Origin: Vibrio brasiliensis LMG 20546
GTDB lineage: Bacteria; Pseudomonadota; Gammaproteobacteria; Enterobacterales; Vibrionaceae
Reading direction: 5' to 3'
Length of the DNA stretch: 48,633 bases
Assembly: GCF_000189255.1 (NCBI RefSeq)
Contig: NZ_AEVS01000094.1
Span: 1 to 48,633, forward strand
Part shown: in pieces, positions 18,382-27,657 of the stretch
How the letters are laid out: the number at the start of each line of letters is the position of its first letter
Position numbering within the stretch: position 1 is the stretch's first letter
Made by a program: the position numbers and the translations under genes
Notes under the pieces: generated by a model
What the model was told of the DNA's origin: nothing
The model's input: the letters and a program-made list of their open reading frames with translations, nothing else
The model's database searches: none

Positions 18382-19493
18382 AACTTCTGCAGAGCAATGT
18401 CCGCTTTGCGTCGACGATGCTGAATAGGTTTGGTCGGTGTTCTGGCCTGAGCGATCGCCTTGGCAATCAGGTGATGATCTTCAGACTTACTGCACACCGG
18501 GTCGGTACGATACATATCGCCAGTCATCATATAGGCCTGACAACGGCACCCCCCGTGGTCGTCGTGTTTCTCCTCGCAGCCTTTGCATGGTTGTGGCATC
18601 CAGTCGTCACCGCGGAAATGATTGAAAGAGAAATCTTCAAACCAGATTTGCTGCAACGTTTTGTGCTTAACGTTCGGAAAGGTTAGCGGCAGGATTTTAG
18701 CGCTGTGGCATGGCAGAGCGCTACCGTCAGGTGTAACAGTCAAAAATGTACTTCCCCAGCCATTCATGCACGCTTTTGGTCGCTGCTCATAATAATCCGG
18801 GGTGACAAAGATAAAGTGTGGGTCATCTTTACTTGATTGTTGACGGAATTGGTTAACCAGGCTTTCTGCCAGCTCGAGTTGTTCTTGGCTAGGCAATAGG
18901 TGGTCGCGATTATCAAAAGCCCAGCCGTAATACTGGGCGGTCGCCAATTCAACATAGTCCGCTTTCAGTTCGCAGCTCAGGCGCAAAATCTCTGGGATTT
19001 GTTGGATATTTTGTTTCGAAATGACGAAGTTGAGTACCATTGGGTAGCCTTGCGCTTTGACAAGCTCCGCCATTTTTTTCTTCTGCTCAAACGCATTACC
19101 GCGACCTGCTATGGCATCGTTAAGTTCAGGGTCTGCTGCCTGAAAACTGATCTGAATATGGTCTAAACCCGCCTGTTTAAGACGTTTGATTCGTTTGTCA
19201 GTCAAGCCGATACCTGAAGTGATCAAATTGGTATAAAAGCCAAGTGATCGACCTCGCTCGACCAGCTGCTCTAGATCTTTTCGTAACAGAGGTTCACCAC
19301 CAGAAAAGCCGAGCTGCACTGAGCCCAGCTTGCGCGCTTGTTCTAAAACGGAGAACCACTGCTCTGTGTTGAGCTCATTGGCTTTATCACCCAGGTCAGT
19401 CGGGTTGGAGCAGTAGGCACAGTGAAGCGGGCATTGGTAGGTGAGCTCTGCCAGTAACCACAACGGCGGTCCAGGGTTGCTTGAATCAGACAT
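18378..19493 (-). CDS. pqqE: PqqA peptide cyclase (radical SAM)
   Basis: 371 residues. PqqE cross-links Glu and Tyr side chains of the PqqA peptide, with PqqD as chaperone. The radical SAM cluster motif is C21-P-L-H-C25-A-Y-C28, followed by SGGEPLLR. The SPASM domain near the C-terminus supplies auxiliary-cluster cysteines (AKACMNGWG-type region, [36 protein letters not shown]). Length is normal. It overlaps pqqD by 8 bp and the PqqF-like gene by 4 bp, so translation is coupled along the pqq operon. No altered key residue is seen. Confidence 0.97.
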   Translation of the reverse strand: MSDSSNPGPPLWLLAELTYQCPLHCAYCSNPTDLGDKANELNTEQWFSVLEQARKLGSVQLGFSGGEPLLRKDLEQLVERGRSLGFYTNLITSGIGLTDKRIKRLKQAGLDHIQISFQAADPELNDAIAGRGNAFEQKKKMAELVKAQGYPMVLNFVISKQNIQQIPEILRLSCELKADYVELATAQYYGWAFDNRDHLLPSQEQLELAESLVNQFRQQSSKDDPHFIFVTPDYYEQRPKACMNGWGSTFLTVTPDGSALPCHSAKILPLTFPNVKHKTLQQIWFEDFSFNHFRGDDWMPQPCKGCEEKHDDHGGCRCQAYMMTGDMYRTDPVCSKSEDHHLIAKAIAQARTPTKPIQHRRRKADIALQKL

Positions 19494-19758
19494 AGCGAAT
19501 CCACTTTTTGTCGTACGCGATTGCTAGAAATTCTTTGATATCACTGAGAATATCGCCTGCTTCAGGGAACTGCGCTGTAAGTTTTTGGTGGATAAGGCTG
19601 ACGGAGTCAACGCCGTTAACCTGTTTTAATATTTCCGCTGCGCTCTGGTTTAATTTAACCATGCCCTCAGGATAGAGCAGCACATAGCAGCTCTGAGCTT
19701 GCTCGTACTGTAACCGGAACAGAGGGTTTAACTCAGGAGTTGAATCGGTCGATACCAT
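19486..19758 (-). CDS. pqqD: PqqA-binding chaperone
   Basis: 90 residues, the usual PqqD length. It has the family pattern of an N-terminal segment [20 protein letters not shown] followed by [18 protein letters not shown] and a C-terminal winged-helix-like part. PqqD binds PqqA and presents it to PqqE. Its start overlaps the pqqC stop by 1 nt (TAATG) and its end overlaps pqqE by 8 bp, the standard order in bacterial pqq operons. Confidence 0.95.
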   Translation of the reverse strand: MVSTDSTPELNPLFRLQYEQAQSCYVLLYPEGMVKLNQSAAEILKQVNGVDSVSLIHQKLTAQFPEAGDILSDIKEFLAIAYDKKWIRYV

Positions 19759-20510
19759 TAAAAGATTCCTTTATGACAACTTGGACGGTTCTCGAGGTGC
19801 GCATAAGGTGGCTGCTCGTAGTGGTAGGCCATCGACATAGCGTCAAGCATTGACCACAGAATATCGAGTTTAAACTGGAGAATATTCAAGGCGTGCTCCT
19901 GTTGTTCACGAGTCTGGAAATGATCAAGAGTGATTGCTAGTCCGTGGGTTACATCACGGCGAGCCTGAGATAAACGCATTTGGAAATATTTAAGGCCTTG
20001 TTGCTCAATCCAAGGGTAGTTACTTGGCCAGGTGTCGAGTCGGCTTTGATGGATTTCAGGGGCGAACATTTCGGTTAATGATGAACAAGCGGCTTCCTGC
20101 CAAGAAGCGCGACGGGCGAAATTGACATAGGCGTCAACCGCAAAGCGAACTCCGGGTAGGATGTATTTCTCTTCCAGTAAATCCTCGCGAGTAAGTCCAA
20201 CGGCTTCACCGAGATTTAACCAGGCTTCAATACCGCCTAATGTGTCATCGTTCATCGAGCCATCGTGATCGAGAATACGCTGAATCCAGCTACGACGGGT
20301 TTTAATGTCACGACAGTTGGCTAAGATCGCTGCATCTTTAACCGGGATATTGATCTGGTAGTAGAAGCGGTTTGCCACCCAGCCGCGGATTTGTTCAACG
20401 CTACACTCACCCTTGTGCATCATGACGTGAAAAGGATGGTGAATATGGTAAAGCTCGCTTTTTTCTCTAAGCTTCTGTTCAAATTCTTGCTTGGTCCATG
20501 GTTGTTTCAT
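19758..20510 (-). CDS. pqqC: Pyrroloquinoline-quinone synthase
   Basis: 250 residues. PqqC is a cofactorless oxidase that performs the last ring closure and eight-electron oxidation to PQQ. Recognisable family stretches are [51 protein letters not shown] and [16 protein letters not shown]. The ATG at 20510 is preferred to the in-frame GTG one codon upstream because AGAGG sits 6 nt before it. Directly between pqqB and pqqD in the expected order. Confidence 0.97.
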   Translation of the reverse strand: MKQPWTKQEFEQKLREKSELYHIHHPFHVMMHKGECSVEQIRGWVANRFYYQINIPVKDAAILANCRDIKTRRSWIQRILDHDGSMNDDTLGGIEAWLNLGEAVGLTREDLLEEKYILPGVRFAVDAYVNFARRASWQEAACSSLTEMFAPEIHQSRLDTWPSNYPWIEQQGLKYFQMRLSQARRDVTHGLAITLDHFQTREQQEHALNILQFKLDILWSMLDAMSMAYHYEQPPYAHLENRPSCHKGIF

Positions 20511-20519
20511 CACAGCCTC

Positions 20520-21437
20520 TTATAGTGTTATTTCCATGCCGTCAGTGGCGATTTCTACGCCATTACTGACCACATAGTGGTGAGCGTCAGACTCCTCATT
20601 GAGGATAGGGTTGGTGTTGTTGATGTGAATCAGCACCTTACGTTTAATATCGAACTTACTCAGAAGAGCCACACTGCCATTTTCACCATTGACCGGCATG
20701 TGACCCATCTCTGAGCCGAGTTTCTTGCTAAAGCCTTTGGCGATCATTTCATCGTCAAGCCATAGGGTTCCATCGACTAATGCGCAATCAGCGAAAGCGA
20801 GCATTGATTCAACCAGTGGCGTAGATTCTACAATGCCAGGCGCGTAGAAAAGATAGTTTCCGCTAGTGGTGTCGACTATCTTGAGACCGATGTTATTACC
20901 CGGTACCACATCGTCGCGATAAGGAGAGTATGGTGGAGCGTTAGACTCTAAATGGACTGGGAAAAACTCCAGCCCCGAGATGCCTTCGATGCTAAACCCT
21001 TGCTGGTGGTCTGTGCCGATAGCGTGAAACTCTAATCCACCGTGCCAGTGACGTAGTACATTGAATAGTGGCAGAGCAGTGGTCAGGTCTTCGTGAACCA
21101 CGTCCGTACAATAGACAGGAAGCGGTAGTCCTTCTCGTAGGGTAAGTAGTCCGGTGACGTGGTCAATTTGACTGTCACTAAGAATCGCTGCGCGGATATT
21201 GGTACCACGAGCCTGGTCTTGAGGCCAAAGTTGTGGGGATTGGTTTATCTGTTGACGAATATCCGGCGAGGCGTTGATGAGTACCCAGTTATTTCCATCG
21301 GCACTTACAGCGATAGAGGATTGAGTTCTTGGTTGTGCTTTGATAGTACCATTGCGAACTCCGGCGCAGTTTTCACAGTGACAGTTCCATTGCGGAAAAC
21401 CACCACCCGCCGCTGAGCCCAGTATAAGAATTTTCAT
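20520..21437 (-). CDS. pqqB: PqqB, metallo-beta-lactamase-fold PQQ synthesis protein
   Basis: About 305 residues. PqqB is a metallo-hydrolase-like enzyme reported to hydroxylate the Glu-Tyr intermediate. It starts MKILILGSAAGGGFPQWNC and has the zinc motif C-H-C-x-x-C at residues 19-24, then DSQIDHVTGLLTLREGL for the metal-ligand loop. The ATG at 21437 is chosen because homologues begin with MKILILG; the reading frame extends further upstream to 21494 without such similarity. The site before the start is weak (AACGGA), which may make pqqB depend on pqqA translation. It lies 83 nt after pqqA and 9 nt before pqqC. Confidence 0.95.
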   Translation of the reverse strand: MKILILGSAAGGGFPQWNCHCENCAGVRNGTIKAQPRTQSSIAVSADGNNWVLINASPDIRQQINQSPQLWPQDQARGTNIRAAILSDSQIDHVTGLLTLREGLPLPVYCTDVVHEDLTTALPLFNVLRHWHGGLEFHAIGTDHQQGFSIEGISGLEFFPVHLESNAPPYSPYRDDVVPGNNIGLKIVDTTSGNYLFYAPGIVESTPLVESMLAFADCALVDGTLWLDDEMIAKGFSKKLGSEMGHMPVNGENGSVALLSKFDIKRKVLIHINNTNPILNEESDAHHYVVSNGVEIATDGMEITL

Positions 21438-21480
21438 TCGCGCGAATCCGTTCTTTGAATGGTGAAGTAGAGTGATTGCA

Positions 21481-21517
21481 TTAATTACCCCCAATCATCC
21501 GGATCGGGGGTAATTAA
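21481..21517 (-). terminator. 12-bp hairpin between pqqA and pqqB
   Basis: TTAATTACCCCC (21481-21492) pairs with GGGGGTAATTAA (21506-21517) around a 13-nt loop that holds ATCCGGAT. It starts 4 nt after the pqqA stop codon. A partial terminator or 3' stabiliser would let the tiny pqqA message outnumber the enzyme genes, as is known in other pqq operons. Confidence 0.6.
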
Positions 21518-21520
21518 CGG

Positions 21521-21592
21521 TTATCGGTTACTAATATATAAAGTAACTTCAAAACCTAAACGCATATCTTGAAAATCAGGTTTAGTCCACAT
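21521..21592 (-). CDS. pqqA: PQQ precursor peptide (23 residues)
   Basis: A 23-codon gene, too short for ordinary ORF calling. It encodes [20 protein letters not shown] followed by SNR, with the invariant E15-x-x-x-Y19 that becomes the PQQ skeleton, and the typical MWTKP start. GGAGG (complement of 21601-21605) lies 8 nt upstream of the ATG. It heads pqqABCDE on the leftward strand, behind a likely promoter with a TATAAT box at 21662-21667. Two aromatic/aliphatic changes near the end (LYIS) are within family variation. Confidence 0.97.
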   Translation of the reverse strand: MWTKPDFQDMRLGFEVTLYISNR

Positions 21593-21661
21593 ATCGAATA
21601 CCTCCATTGTTATTTGCATGTATTACCGTATTCAATATACCCCCTGTTAATCCGGGTAAAT

Positions 21662-21667
21662 ATTATA
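21662..21667 (-). promoter_or_regulatory. Putative -10 box of the pqqA promoter
   Basis: Leftward TATAAT with no convincing -35 hexamer. It would start transcription about 60 nt before pqqA, immediately after the end of the NosR-like gene. The missing -35 suggests an activated promoter, which would fit control by the LuxR-type regulator. Confidence 0.35.
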
Positions 21668-21693
21668 CTTTGGGTGGAGAAAAGGATGATTCT

Positions 21694-23841
21694 TTACCTA
21701 CAACCTTGTATGGAAATAGCGTTAACCTGCGCTTTTTTACGTCGATTTTTCTGATATTTACTAATCACGCAAATATCGGGATTTTGTATTGTTACAACAC
21801 ATTCAAGACATTGAATGCATTCTTGATAATTGATGCTGCCGTCGATATTTATTGCGTCGATATGGCACTTTTTACTGCGACATAACTGACATGGGTTACC
21901 ACACAGCTGTTTTCGTTCTATTAATTTGAACAGAGGAAACTTGCCCAGTATTGCAAGACCAGCGCCCAGAGGGCACAGGTAGCGACAATAGACCTTGTGT
22001 ATTTTCAAACTGACAAGCAGTAGTACTACAGCGTAGATGGTAAAGGGGATTTCACGGACAAAGTAGAGCGTGATACTGGTCTTGAACGGTTCGACTTCTG
22101 CAAGTGATTCGGCCAATTCTAAAGAGTAGAAAGCGACTGAAATGAGTAACATCAAAACCAGGTACTTTAGTTTTGTCAGGTAAGGGTGGTAGGGGGCGAG
22201 AGTACGAATCTGTCTGATCCTGAGTTTTTGTGCCAATAATCCCATCAGCTCTTGCATTGCACCGAACGGACAGAGCCAACCACAAAATATTCCTCTGCCC
22301 CATAGGAAAAGAGTGACAAATACTAATGACCAAAGAATGAAAATAACCGGGTCGAGTAAGAAAAACTCTATTTTAAATCCGTTAACCAGTGACAGAAGTA
22401 GAGTGTAGATGTTGGTAACGGATAATTGACCTTGCAGATAAAAGCCAATAAAAAGCAGCGTGATAAGCAAACAAGAAAAGCGAATATAATGGAAATTTTT
22501 ACTGTTGGCAGTCAGCGTTTTCTGTTTAATGAAAATAGTTATTATTAAGCATAGATAGATCGACAGTAATGAAATATCTAACAGTTTGTCACTCCATATT
22601 TTCATCCACAGTGGCTGCTGGGTATCGCTGTCGTCAATCGCTATTTTTTCAAATATTTGAGCTGGTAAAGAGAACGCCTGCTCAAAGGTGATGCTTTTTC
22701 TGCTGAGATGATTGACCGCATAAGGCAACTCGAGCTGGAAGTTAAATGGTCTGTGGAGATCGAAGCCAGACTGCGCTTTGATCGAGAACACCTGAATGTC
22801 ATCGTAGCTCGCTATTGACTGGGCAAAGTAGGGCGCATGAAAGCTATAGAAATCAATATCTTTTAGCTCGATTGGCAGTTGGTCCTGTTCAACCTTGATG
22901 CGAGTTGGCACGGTTTGTGGGACGAAATCCTCGCCAATAAAGGAGTAGCTACCCTGATTTAACATCATAATCGCATGCTCGCCTGACTTTAGGTTTTCGT
23001 TGAGGCGCGAAAACTCCTTTTCCCCGAGCAGATTGATACCCACTATCGGTATGCTTAATGGAACTATGTAGAAATCAACGAAGCTATTGTTCTCTTGGAT
23101 ATATTGCTCAGCTGCGAAAAGTGCTTCATCAGGCAGTTGGCTAAGCTGCTGAGCCGTTATTGTCCAGCGAGAGATAAAACCTTGTTCAACCAACTGTTCA
23201 AACGTTAACTCAGAGAAGTAATCTTGTTTAATGACAAAAGGAGTGGTTGGAGTAAAACCTTCTAACTTGTTACGAGCAACCTTGAGGGCAGAAGCGATAA
23301 TGGTGTCATGAATAACCAGTACCGAAACTGTTGCTCTGGTTATCCCGTCGAACTGGGTAATCTCAGATGATGACGACGTTTTTTTATCGCCAATAAGGAA
23401 GCGTTCTTTAATAGAGTGCCCAATGTACTGGTCGATAAAATCCAGCATCGGTTGTTCGCCCATACCGTGGAGAAAGATTGGTTCATGGTGATTAAGTACC
23501 TTGATGCCTTTTAGCTCACCTTGCGTGCTAATACCGATCAGCAAGTTGATAGAATCTCCGGAGAATCCGGGAAAGCGAGTGATGTCGTCGGTTTGAAACG
23601 TATAGCCAAGCAGTTGATCAAGCTGATAAACCGCTATCACAGCAGGGGAGTCTTGCTGAGGGCCGATACGTGTAGCGCGAGGAAACAGATCGGCAATGTC
23701 TGGTGGAATATCGGTCACCTGCGCGGCTATCTGGCTAGTCGGTGCACATACCAATAGAGTGAGTAGGATGGTTTTAATGACTATCGATGCGCAATAGCGC
23801 AGGAGTTTAATCGGTGCGGGAGAGAGTGTCGTTACGTTCAT
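21694..23841 (-). CDS. NosR/NirI-like membrane flavoprotein with polyferredoxin C-terminus
   Basis: 715 residues. N-terminal signal anchor (ends near residue 40), then a periplasmic FMN-binding domain whose flavinylation-like motif is DGITRATVS (attachment Thr about 171). Five or six membrane segments from about residue 410 follow. Two CxxxCP motifs (FCGWLCPFGA and YCRYLCPLGA) and a cytoplasmic 4Fe-4S module (CGNPCQLCRSKKC and CIQCLECV) end the protein. NosR proteins pass electrons across the membrane to periplasmic metalloenzymes. No nos genes are present; here it lies between aldehyde dehydrogenase and pqqA. I infer a redox-supply or maturation role for the PQQ pathway. The start follows a terminator by 5 nt, with no good ribosome site. 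Confidence 0.82.
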   Translation of the reverse strand: MNVTTLSPAPIKLLRYCASIVIKTILLTLLVCAPTSQIAAQVTDIPPDIADLFPRATRIGPQQDSPAVIAVYQLDQLLGYTFQTDDITRFPGFSGDSINLLIGISTQGELKGIKVLNHHEPIFLHGMGEQPMLDFIDQYIGHSIKERFLIGDKKTSSSSEITQFDGITRATVSVLVIHDTIIASALKVARNKLEGFTPTTPFVIKQDYFSELTFEQLVEQGFISRWTITAQQLSQLPDEALFAAEQYIQENNSFVDFYIVPLSIPIVGINLLGEKEFSRLNENLKSGEHAIMMLNQGSYSFIGEDFVPQTVPTRIKVEQDQLPIELKDIDFYSFHAPYFAQSIASYDDIQVFSIKAQSGFDLHRPFNFQLELPYAVNHLSRKSITFEQAFSLPAQIFEKIAIDDSDTQQPLWMKIWSDKLLDISLLSIYLCLIITIFIKQKTLTANSKNFHYIRFSCLLITLLFIGFYLQGQLSVTNIYTLLLSLVNGFKIEFFLLDPVIFILWSLVFVTLFLWGRGIFCGWLCPFGAMQELMGLLAQKLRIRQIRTLAPYHPYLTKLKYLVLMLLISVAFYSLELAESLAEVEPFKTSITLYFVREIPFTIYAVVLLLVSLKIHKVYCRYLCPLGAGLAILGKFPLFKLIERKQLCGNPCQLCRSKKCHIDAINIDGSINYQECIQCLECVVTIQNPDICVISKYQKNRRKKAQVNAISIQGCR

Positions 23842-23845
23842 GATG

Positions 23846-23884
23846 AAAAAAGCCCCTAACCTAGGGAGGTGATAGCTAGGGGCT
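23846..23884 (-). terminator. Terminator of the aldehyde dehydrogenase gene
   Basis: Leftward AGCCCCTA (complement of 23877-23884) pairs with TAGGGGCT (complement of 23851-23858) and is followed by TTTTTT. It starts 14 nt after the stop and ends 5 nt before the NosR-like start codon. Confidence 0.85.
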
Positions 23885-23897
23885 AAGAGTGAGACTT

Positions 23898-25418
23898 TTA
23901 GAAGAAACCAAGTGGAGAGGTGCTGTAGCTCACCAGTAGGTTCTTAGTTTGTTGGTAGTGATCCAGCATCATCTTGTGTGTTTCACGACCGATACCTGAC
24001 TTCTTGTAGCCACCGAATGCTGCGTGAGCAGGGTATAGGTGGTAACAGTTAGTCCATACACGACCAGCCTGAATGCCGCGTCCCATGCGGTAAGCCAGAT
24101 TACTATCACGTGTCCATACGCCCGCACCCAGACCGTAGGCTGTATCGTTGGCGATTTCTAATGCTTCAGCTTCATCTTTAAAGGTCGTCACTGCGATAAC
24201 CGGGCCGAAGATCTCTTCCTGGAAGATACGCATTGAGTTATCACCCTGAAGGATAGTTGGCTGGATGTAGTAACCGTTGTTCAATGCATCACCCAGTGAC
24301 TCTTGGTCGCCGCCGCTTAGTACCTTAGCACCCTCTTGTTTACCGATGTTCAGGTAGCCCATAATCTTATCGAACTGCTCTTGAGAAGCCTGTGCGCCAA
24401 CCATTGTCTCTGTATCCAATGGGTTGCCACGAACAATCTTCTTCGTTTTCTCGAGAACTTTCTCCATGAACTGGTCAAAGATGTCTTCCTGGATAAGTGC
24501 GCGAGATGGACAGGTACATACTTCACCCTGGTTGAAGAAACCAAGTACAAAACCTTCTGCACATTTCTCCAGGTAATCATCTTCATGTTGAGTAACGTCA
24601 CTGAAGTAGATGTTTGGCGACTTACCGCCTAGCTCTACAGTCGATGGAATCAGGTTTTCAGCGGCACATTTCAGAATGTGGTGACCTACCGCTGTTGAAC
24701 CGGTGAAGGCCAGTTTGGCAATACGAGTGCTGGTTGCCAGTGCTTCACCAGCTTCTTTACCGTAACCGTTTACGATGTTTAGTACACCGGCTGGAAGCAG
24801 ATCTTCAATCAGTTCTACCAGTACCAGAATACTCGCTGGTGTTTGCTCAGCTGGCTTAAGAACAATACAGTTACCCGCAGCAAGCGCAGGTGCGATCTTC
24901 CATGCGGCCATTAGCAGTGGGAAGTTCCAAGGAATGATTTGACCAACAACACCTAAAGGCTCATGGAAATGGTAAGCAACCGTACCATTATCGATTTCTG
25001 AAAGGCTACCTTCCTGAGAACGCAGACAACCTGCGAAGTAACGGAAGTGATCTGAACTTAGCGGAATATCAGCCGCCAGTGTTTCGCGTACTGCTTTACC
25101 ATTTTCCCACGTCTCAGCAACCGCAAGTGCTTCGAGATTCTGATCGATACGGTCAGCAATCTTTAACAGTAGGTTTGAACGCTCCTGAACTGATGTTTTA
25201 CCCCAGGCGTCTTTTGCTGCGTGTGCTGCATCCAGTGCCAGCTCAATATCTTGAGCACATGAACGTGGGATCTTACAATACTCTTCGCCATTTACCGGAG
25301 AAGTATTGCTGAAGTAGTTACCGTTTACTGGCGGTACCCATTTACCGCCAATGAAGTTCTCGTATTGAGCTTTGAAAGAAACAACAGAGTTTTCAGTCCC
25401 TGGATATGCGTAGATCAT
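23898..25418 (-). CDS. NAD-dependent aldehyde dehydrogenase (ExaC/AldB-like)
   Basis: 506 residues, a standard ALDH. It oxidises acetaldehyde or related aldehydes made by the neighbouring alcohol dehydrogenase to the acid in the cytoplasm. Seen: [20 protein letters not shown] (Rossmann entry), [17 protein letters not shown], the general base region [13 protein letters not shown], and catalytic C301 in [14 protein letters not shown]. The double-cysteine CTC form is that of AldB/ExaC enzymes. The ATG at 25418 has GAGGTGAC upstream. Own terminator downstream and about 240 bp of non-coding DNA upstream, so it probably has its own promoter although it sits in the island. Confidence 0.95.
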   Translation of the reverse strand: MIYAYPGTENSVVSFKAQYENFIGGKWVPPVNGNYFSNTSPVNGEEYCKIPRSCAQDIELALDAAHAAKDAWGKTSVQERSNLLLKIADRIDQNLEALAVAETWENGKAVRETLAADIPLSSDHFRYFAGCLRSQEGSLSEIDNGTVAYHFHEPLGVVGQIIPWNFPLLMAAWKIAPALAAGNCIVLKPAEQTPASILVLVELIEDLLPAGVLNIVNGYGKEAGEALATSTRIAKLAFTGSTAVGHHILKCAAENLIPSTVELGGKSPNIYFSDVTQHEDDYLEKCAEGFVLGFFNQGEVCTCPSRALIQEDIFDQFMEKVLEKTKKIVRGNPLDTETMVGAQASQEQFDKIMGYLNIGKQEGAKVLSGGDQESLGDALNNGYYIQPTILQGDNSMRIFQEEIFGPVIAVTTFKDEAEALEIANDTAYGLGAGVWTRDSNLAYRMGRGIQAGRVWTNCYHLYPAHAAFGGYKKSGIGRETHKMMLDHYQQTKNLLVSYSTSPLGFF

Positions 25419-25616
25419 ATGTCACCTCGATGTTTGGCCTGCAGAGTGAAATACTTTCCTTGGCCCGTTTAATTTTGCTTTGTGTTAAAGCACCGTGATG
25501 AATTCATATTAGTCGTGCAATCAGATACGTAACATGCTCCCTTGGCACCAAAAAAACTCATACTTTAGGAGGGTGTTTGTGTCTTATGATTCGTAATCGT
25601 TGAAAAAGTAGCCAAT

Positions 25617-25640
25617 AAAAAAGGGCTGCAAATGCAGCCC
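25617..25640 (-). terminator. Terminator of the quinoprotein dehydrogenase gene
   Basis: Leftward GGGCTGCA, loop TT, TGCAGCCC then TTTTTT (stem 25623-25640). It begins 20 nt after the dehydrogenase stop. Confidence 0.88.
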
Positions 25641-25660
25641 TGTATTGATGTAGCTTAGTG

Positions 25661-27439
25661 TTAGCTCTTTGGCAGTTTAAATGTCCAAACCATACCACCT
25701 TGGTTGAAGTGCTTGACGCGTTTAGCCACTTCACCACCCCAGAGTGGAACTGCGCCGCCCCAGCCGGAAAGTACAGAAACGTATTGTTCACCATCCATTT
25801 CCCATGTAACAGGTGAGCCTACAATGCCTGAGCCAGTGTTGAACTTATATTTCACTTCGCCAGTTTTCGCGTCCAGTGCCATTAAGTAACCTTCAGGGTT
25901 GCCCATGAAGACAAGGTTACCTGCTGTGGTTAACACGCCACCCCATAAAGGCGCGTAGTTTTTATGACGCCAAACTTCTTTACCTGTTTTAGGGTCGATT
26001 GCACGCAGAACACCAATAAAGTCATCATTGATCGCTTTAATGGTGAAACCTGCACCAATGTATGCTGCGCCTTTCTTGTAGGTTACTGGCTCGTTCCATA
26101 CATCCATTTCCCACTCATTAGAAGGGACGTAGAAGAGCTCAGTATCTTTGCTATATGCCATTGGCATCCAGTTCTTACCACCGAGGAAAGAGGGTGCAGC
26201 GACAACGGTTTTACCTTTCTTGCCATCTTTCGAATCGATAGGGTTGCCAGGACGGTTGTCTTTAACAAAGATAGGTCGACCATTTTTATCCAGACCAGAA
26301 GCCCAGGTGATCTTGTCTGCAAATGGGAATCCACGAATAAAATCGCCATTCTCGCGGTTAAGAACATAGAAGAAACCATTTCGGTCAGCGGTCGCAGCGG
26401 CTTTAACCGTTTTGCCATTCTCTTGATAGTTAAACGAGATTAGCTCATTTACACCATCGTAATCCCAACCATCGTTTGGCGTGGTTTGGAAATGCCAGAC
26501 TATTTTGCCTGTGTCTGGGTCGATCGCCAGACGAGAAGAGGAGAAGTAGTTGTCACCAGGTCTCAAGTGTGAGTTCCATGGCGCTGGGTTACCCGTACCA
26601 AAGAAGAGTAAATCTACTTCAGGATCATAGGTACCACCTAACCAAGGCGCTGCGCCACCAGATTTCCACAGATCTCCCGGCCAGGTCTGACCCGGTTTGC
26701 CACCAGAGATGCCATTCTCGGTTTTCTTACCATCTTTCCAGATGTAACCCATGTGCCCTTCAACTGTCGGACGTTCCCACACAAGCTGGCCATTTTTGGC
26801 ATCAAATGCCGTTACTCGGCCAACTACGCCAAATTCGCCACCAGAAATACCGGTGATAACTTTCCCTTTGACGACGATAGGGGCTGCGGTGATCGAGTAG
26901 CCTTCTTTGTAATCAGCAACTTTCTTTTTCCAAACGGTTTTACCAGTATCTTTGTTTAGCGCGACCAGTTTTGCGTCGAGCGTACCAAAGATAACCAGGT
27001 CGCCATATAGGGCTGCGCCACGGTTGATGACGTCACAACATGGCATGATGCCATCTGGAAGACGCGCGTCATACTGCCAGAGCTCTTCACCGGTGCGCGC
27101 ATCGATCGCGTACATACGTGAGTAGGAGCCAGTGATATACATAACGCCATCTTTAATCAGTGGCTGAGACTCTTGGCCGCGCTGTTTCTCACCACCCAGA
27201 GAGAAAGCCCATGCAGGACGCATTTCGTCAACAGTGTCGGTATTGATGGTTGTTAGTGGGCTGTATCGTTGCCCTTTCAGTCCAAGGCCGTATGAAACGA
27301 CATCCTTGGTCGTCATTTGATCATTGGTAATATCTTTGTCGGTAACATTAGCATTTGCGGCACTACTCAGTGCCAGCGTCAGGCAGCTAATGCTAAGAGA
27401 TAAAGATAGCTTCATGCTCTTATTCGCGTTATTCATCAT
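25661..27439 (-). CDS. PQQ-dependent alcohol dehydrogenase with lanthanide-type active site (XoxF/ExaF/PedH-like)
   Basis: 592 residues, exported (signal peptide ends SAANA near residue 30). An eight-bladed PQQ propeller enzyme that oxidises alcohols in the periplasm and passes electrons to cytochrome c. Seen: the vicinal disulfide cysteines in [10 protein letters not shown], metal ligand Glu in [18 protein letters not shown], and the catalytic Asp D326 in [11 protein letters not shown]. Two residues on is D328; calcium enzymes have Ala or Ser there, lanthanide enzymes Asp. Tryptophan docking repeats ([20 protein letters not shown]) are present. The ATG pair at 27439/27436 has GAGGGA upstream. 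Flanked by the cytochrome and binding protein upstream and the aldehyde dehydrogenase downstream. Confidence 0.95.
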   Translation of the reverse strand: MMNNANKSMKLSLSLSISCLTLALSSAANANVTDKDITNDQMTTKDVVSYGLGLKGQRYSPLTTINTDTVDEMRPAWAFSLGGEKQRGQESQPLIKDGVMYITGSYSRMYAIDARTGEELWQYDARLPDGIMPCCDVINRGAALYGDLVIFGTLDAKLVALNKDTGKTVWKKKVADYKEGYSITAAPIVVKGKVITGISGGEFGVVGRVTAFDAKNGQLVWERPTVEGHMGYIWKDGKKTENGISGGKPGQTWPGDLWKSGGAAPWLGGTYDPEVDLLFFGTGNPAPWNSHLRPGDNYFSSSRLAIDPDTGKIVWHFQTTPNDGWDYDGVNELISFNYQENGKTVKAAATADRNGFFYVLNRENGDFIRGFPFADKITWASGLDKNGRPIFVKDNRPGNPIDSKDGKKGKTVVAAPSFLGGKNWMPMAYSKDTELFYVPSNEWEMDVWNEPVTYKKGAAYIGAGFTIKAINDDFIGVLRAIDPKTGKEVWRHKNYAPLWGGVLTTAGNLVFMGNPEGYLMALDAKTGEVKYKFNTGSGIVGSPVTWEMDGEQYVSVLSGWGGAVPLWGGEVAKRVKHFNQGGMVWTFKLPKS

Positions 27440-27465
27440 TGTCCCTCGATGGATTGTTAGATAAT

Positions 27466-27496
27466 TAGGCGAAAGTGCTACGTAGGGGTTCGCCTA
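27466..27496 (-). promoter_or_regulatory. Inverted repeat in the dehydrogenase leader
   Basis: TAGGCGAA (27466-27473) and TTCGCCTA (27489-27496) with CTACGTAG at the centre (27478-27485), 27-57 bp upstream of the start codon. It may be an operator or an mRNA stem. The stretch 27440-27657 otherwise shows no gene. Confidence 0.45.
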
Positions 27497-27657
27497 GTTT
27501 AATTTCGTTTGGTTGTTGTGGCTTAAAATCGGGTCAGTTCGCTTGGTTTCTCCGCTTGTGACACTCAGTAGTTCCAGAGTATTTTGTCAGTAAGGCTATG
27601 CCTATTGGCCTGCGGTAGGGTTCAACATCATCACTTAGTCGTAGGCACATAGGTGGA

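Noticed and set aside
21694-23841. Reading the NosR-like gene as part of a denitrification locus
   Set aside because: No nosZ, nosD, nosF or other nitrogen-oxide genes are present; the neighbours are PQQ genes.
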